NCBI GenBank assembly: GCA_016194625.1
Contig: JACQBB010000416.1
Location: 1 to 6,740 of the forward strand
Origin: Elusimicrobiota bacterium
Lineage (GTDB): Bacteria; Elusimicrobiota; Elusimicrobia; UBA1565; UBA9628
Direction: 5' to 3'
Length of the DNA stretch: 6,740 bases
Part shown: one piece after another, positions 5,688-6,740 of the stretch
Numbering within the stretch: the stretch's first letter is position 1
How the letters are laid out: every line of letters begins with the position of its first letter
The notes under the pieces: generated by a model
What the model was told of the DNA's origin: nothing
The model's input: only the letters and a program-made list of their open reading frames with translations
Databases searched by the model: none
Position numbers and translations under genes: made by a program

Positions 5688-6251
5688 GATCGGCCGGGAC
5701 TTCGAGCGCCGCGCGGCCTCGCGGAAGCCCGCCTTCCGGAACGCGGAGGCCAGCCCCCACCAGGCGAACGCGGGCGCGGTCCGCTTCCCCCGCGCGTCGA
5801 CGGGATAGCCCTCGAGGATCCGCGCGCCGCGGCGCCGGGCGTGGGCCGCCGCGGCCTCCAGCAGGGCGACGGTGACGCCGCGCCCGCGCGCCTCGCGCGC
5901 GACGAAGAAGCACGGCGCCGACCAGACCGGGGCGTCGTCCACCGGCTTCAGGACCCGCGAGGTCTCCAGGCGCTTGTAGACCGCCCGCGGCCCCACGGCG
6001 ACCCAGCCGACGGGGGTCCGCCCGTCGTAGGCGAGCAGGCCGGGGACCTCCCCGGCGCCGACCAGCCGCCGCATGCGCCGCTTGTTCGGCGCGCCGCGGC
6101 CCGCGCGGAACTCCGCGCTCGTCTGCCGGTTCCACAGGCACCAGCAGCCGGCGCAGGCGCCGTTCGGCCCGAACAGCGCGGCGAAGTCCGCCCAGCGCGC
6201 CGGGGTCAGGGGCCGGACGACGAGCCGCCGCGCCTTCTTTCCGCGTTCCAC
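4881..6251 (-). CDS. GNAT acetyltransferase read in frame into a secreted His-rich protein (fusion or missing stop)
   Basis: This single open frame of 456 codons starts at GTG. Residues 1-190 are a GNAT N-acetyltransferase of the type with CAGCWC (33-38), NKRRMRRLV (56-64), GLLAYDGRTPVGWVAVGPR (71-89), the acetyl-CoA loop RGRGVT (122-127), EGYPVD (147-152) and a terminal F.KAGF...RRS.SRPIM motif. Relatives normally end a few residues after RPIM. Here no stop occurs; MRRTLSAALLLAALGG (189 onward) is a typical signal peptide and the frame continues into the exported domain described in the separate entry at 4881-5687. Either this is a real fusion, with a cytoplasmic enzyme, one membrane segment and an external domain, or two genes share a frame and the second starts at ATG 5687. 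Its stop overlaps the SCO1 start. A TAACCT box lies 6 nt before the GTG, and there is no Shine-Dalgarno. Confidence 0.65.
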   Translation of the reverse strand: MERGKKARRLVVRPLTPARWADFAALFGPNGACAGCWCLWNRQTSAEFRAGRGAPNKRRMRRLVGAGEVPGLLAYDGRTPVGWVAVGPRAVYKRLETSRVLKPVDDAPVWSAPCFFVAREARGRGVTVALLEAAAAHARRRGARILEGYPVDARGKRTAPAFAWWGLASAFRKAGFREAARRSKSRPIMRRTLSAALLLAALGGAARASAPEPAPDADVEPQVLRSTVSWPEPSWPYYRPDERLAAVEGFVPPGRDAYPRAEGGELLPPKAYGVEERYSKADQERLKKALRAARRYADVNAAVADGYLIEQKYGAGMGIHAHRLDLIFDDGLDPAKPEFLTYALDKAGRWQLLQLGYIRRGLKRPQMFDSPNAKGHFHDENICVAVLGVQLATRFASGKCDGPGERRIGPIWMMHLAVNVFNEKGLFADEFLYADHVSRTGESWSFLGRKPSGEKP

Positions 6252-6257
6252 CCGGAC

Positions 6258-6263
6258 AGGTTA
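6258..6263 (-). promoter_or_regulatory. -10 box of the GNAT/SCO1 operon (leaderless type)
   Basis: On the minus strand TAACCT is followed by six bases and then the GTG start at 6251. Transcription would begin about at the start codon. No Shine-Dalgarno sequence is present. The box lies in the 84-bp divergent gap shared with the CheY-like gene. Confidence 0.35.
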
Positions 6264-6317
6264 GCCCCGTTGCGGCCTCCCCCGCAAGAGCCGCGTCCTC
6301 CCGCCCGGGGGGCGATT

Positions 6318-6326
6318 TGATAGAAT
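6318..6326 (+). promoter_or_regulatory. Extended -10 promoter of the CheY-like gene
   Basis: TGA-TAGAAT is a good extended -10 element (TGnTAnAAT form), which can work without a clear -35 box; none is visible in the GC-rich DNA upstream. It ends 9 nt before the ATG at 6336, so the leader would be at most a few bases long. No Shine-Dalgarno is present. Confidence 0.55.
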
Positions 6327-6335
6327 CCGTTCCCT

Positions 6336-6725
6336 ATGGCGCGCATCCTGGTCGTCGACGACGAGCCCGACGTCGCGGTCATGCTGAAGTTCATGCTGGA
6401 GAAGGACGGCCACTCCGTCTCCACCGCGGGCAACGGCCTGCAGGCGCTCGAGGTCCTGGGCGTGGAGCCCGCGGACGCGTCGAAGGCCGTCCCGGACCTG
6501 GCGATCCTGGACATGATGATGCCGGGCCTGGACGGCTACGGCGTGTGCGTGCGCATGTTCGAGGACCCGCGCACCAAGGCGATCCCCGTCATCATGCTGA
6601 CCGGCAAGGACGACATGCGCGAGCTGAACCACCGCGCGCCGAACGTCGCCGCGCACGTGAGCAAGCCGTTCGACCCGCGCTCGCTGCGCGAGCTGATCGC
6701 CGGCATGATGGGCAAGAGGGACTGA
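6336..6725 (+). CDS. CheY-like single-domain response regulator
   Basis: This 129-aa protein is a receiver domain without an output domain. Residues ILVVDDEPD place the acidic pair at D8-D9, the phospho-acceptor is D59 in LAILDMMMPGLDG, the switch threonine is T89 in IPVIMLTGK, and the lysine is K110 in VSKPFDPRSL. The usual GADDYL-type segment before the lysine is replaced by NHRAPNVAAHV, a variation of the alpha-4/beta-5 face that makes partner contacts. It should act in the cytoplasm as a phosphorylated signal carrier. The ATG is set by the MARILVVDDE start and the -10 box just before it. Its TGA overlaps the next ATG (TGATG at 6723-6727), so it is first in an operon. The cognate kinase is not visible. 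Confidence 0.93.
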   Translation: MARILVVDDEPDVAVMLKFMLEKDGHSVSTAGNGLQALEVLGVEPADASKAVPDLAILDMMMPGLDGYGVCVRMFEDPRTKAIPVIMLTGKDDMRELNHRAPNVAAHVSKPFDPRSLRELIAGMMGKRD

Positions 6726-6740
6726 TGGCCTCCATCCTGG
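6725..6740 (+). CDS. Start of a downstream gene (partial), possibly another receiver protein
   Basis: An ATG overlaps the stop of the CheY-like gene by one base (TGATG), with AAGAGGG a few bases before it as a likely ribosome site. Only MASIL is encoded before the window ends. That resembles the MARIL start of the preceding receiver, so a second response regulator is plausible, but five residues cannot show it. Confidence 0.45.

Noticed and set aside
4944..6320. Plus-strand open frame opposite the GNAT/His-rich reading frame
   Set aside because: The minus strand carries clear GNAT motifs and a signal peptide, while this frame gives only repetitive Val/Arg/Ala/Gln sequence.
1..6740. CRISPR array, tRNA, rRNA, insertion sequence or attachment site
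   Set aside because: No regularly spaced direct repeats, cloverleaf, rRNA signature, transposase or integrase motif, or flanking direct repeats around the low-GC block were found by reading.

Overview
The window comes from a bacterium with a very GC-rich genome. One 60-base line in the TPR-like gene (3601-3660) counts to 48/60 G+C and another (4081-4140) to 49/60. Gene density is high, operon-internal genes overlap by 4 bp (ATGA), and single-domain response regulators and exported proteins are common. No rRNA, tRNA, CRISPR array, integrase or transposase is visible. The exact phylum cannot be read from this stretch. A high-GC environmental lineage such as Elusimicrobiota is my impression only.

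Layout, left to right. (1) At 1-513 (+) lie the last codons of a histidine kinase, overlapping by 4 bp with an Rcp1-like receiver-only response regulator. (2) At 568-3104 (-) is a block of clearly lower GC with two overlapping genes: a membrane-anchored 291-aa protein with a C-terminal Ig-like segment, followed by a secreted 554-aa protein with a thermolysin-spaced HExxH...E site and a regular cysteine pattern. (3) At 3105-3241 is a divergent promoter region with an inverted repeat. (4) At 3242-4300 (+) is an exported alpha-helical TPR-like protein. (5) At 4294-6251 (-) is an operon of an in-frame GNAT acetyltransferase/secreted His-rich protein reading frame and, overlapping it by 4 bp, a SCO1/SenC copper chaperone; its end overlaps the convergent TPR-like gene by 7 bp. 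(6) At 6336-6725 (+) is a CheY-like receiver overlapping the first codon of another gene beginning MASIL, cut by the window edge.

How the genes fit together. The two signalling ends (kinase plus receiver at left, receiver plus unknown at right) look like ordinary phosphorelay components. The SCO1 gene and the exported His-rich protein probably act together in the envelope, plausibly on copper. The low-GC pair is the best candidate for an undescribed system: an exported zinc-peptidase-like protein co-translated with a membrane-anchored partner.

A notable regulatory pattern: all four genes that begin a transcript here have a TAnnnT box 5-9 nt before the start codon, suggesting leaderless transcription. 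The coupled downstream genes rely on 4-bp overlaps, two of them with a recognisable Shine-Dalgarno sequence. The largest annotation puzzle is the GNAT frame, which has no stop codon before a perfect signal peptide of the next protein.
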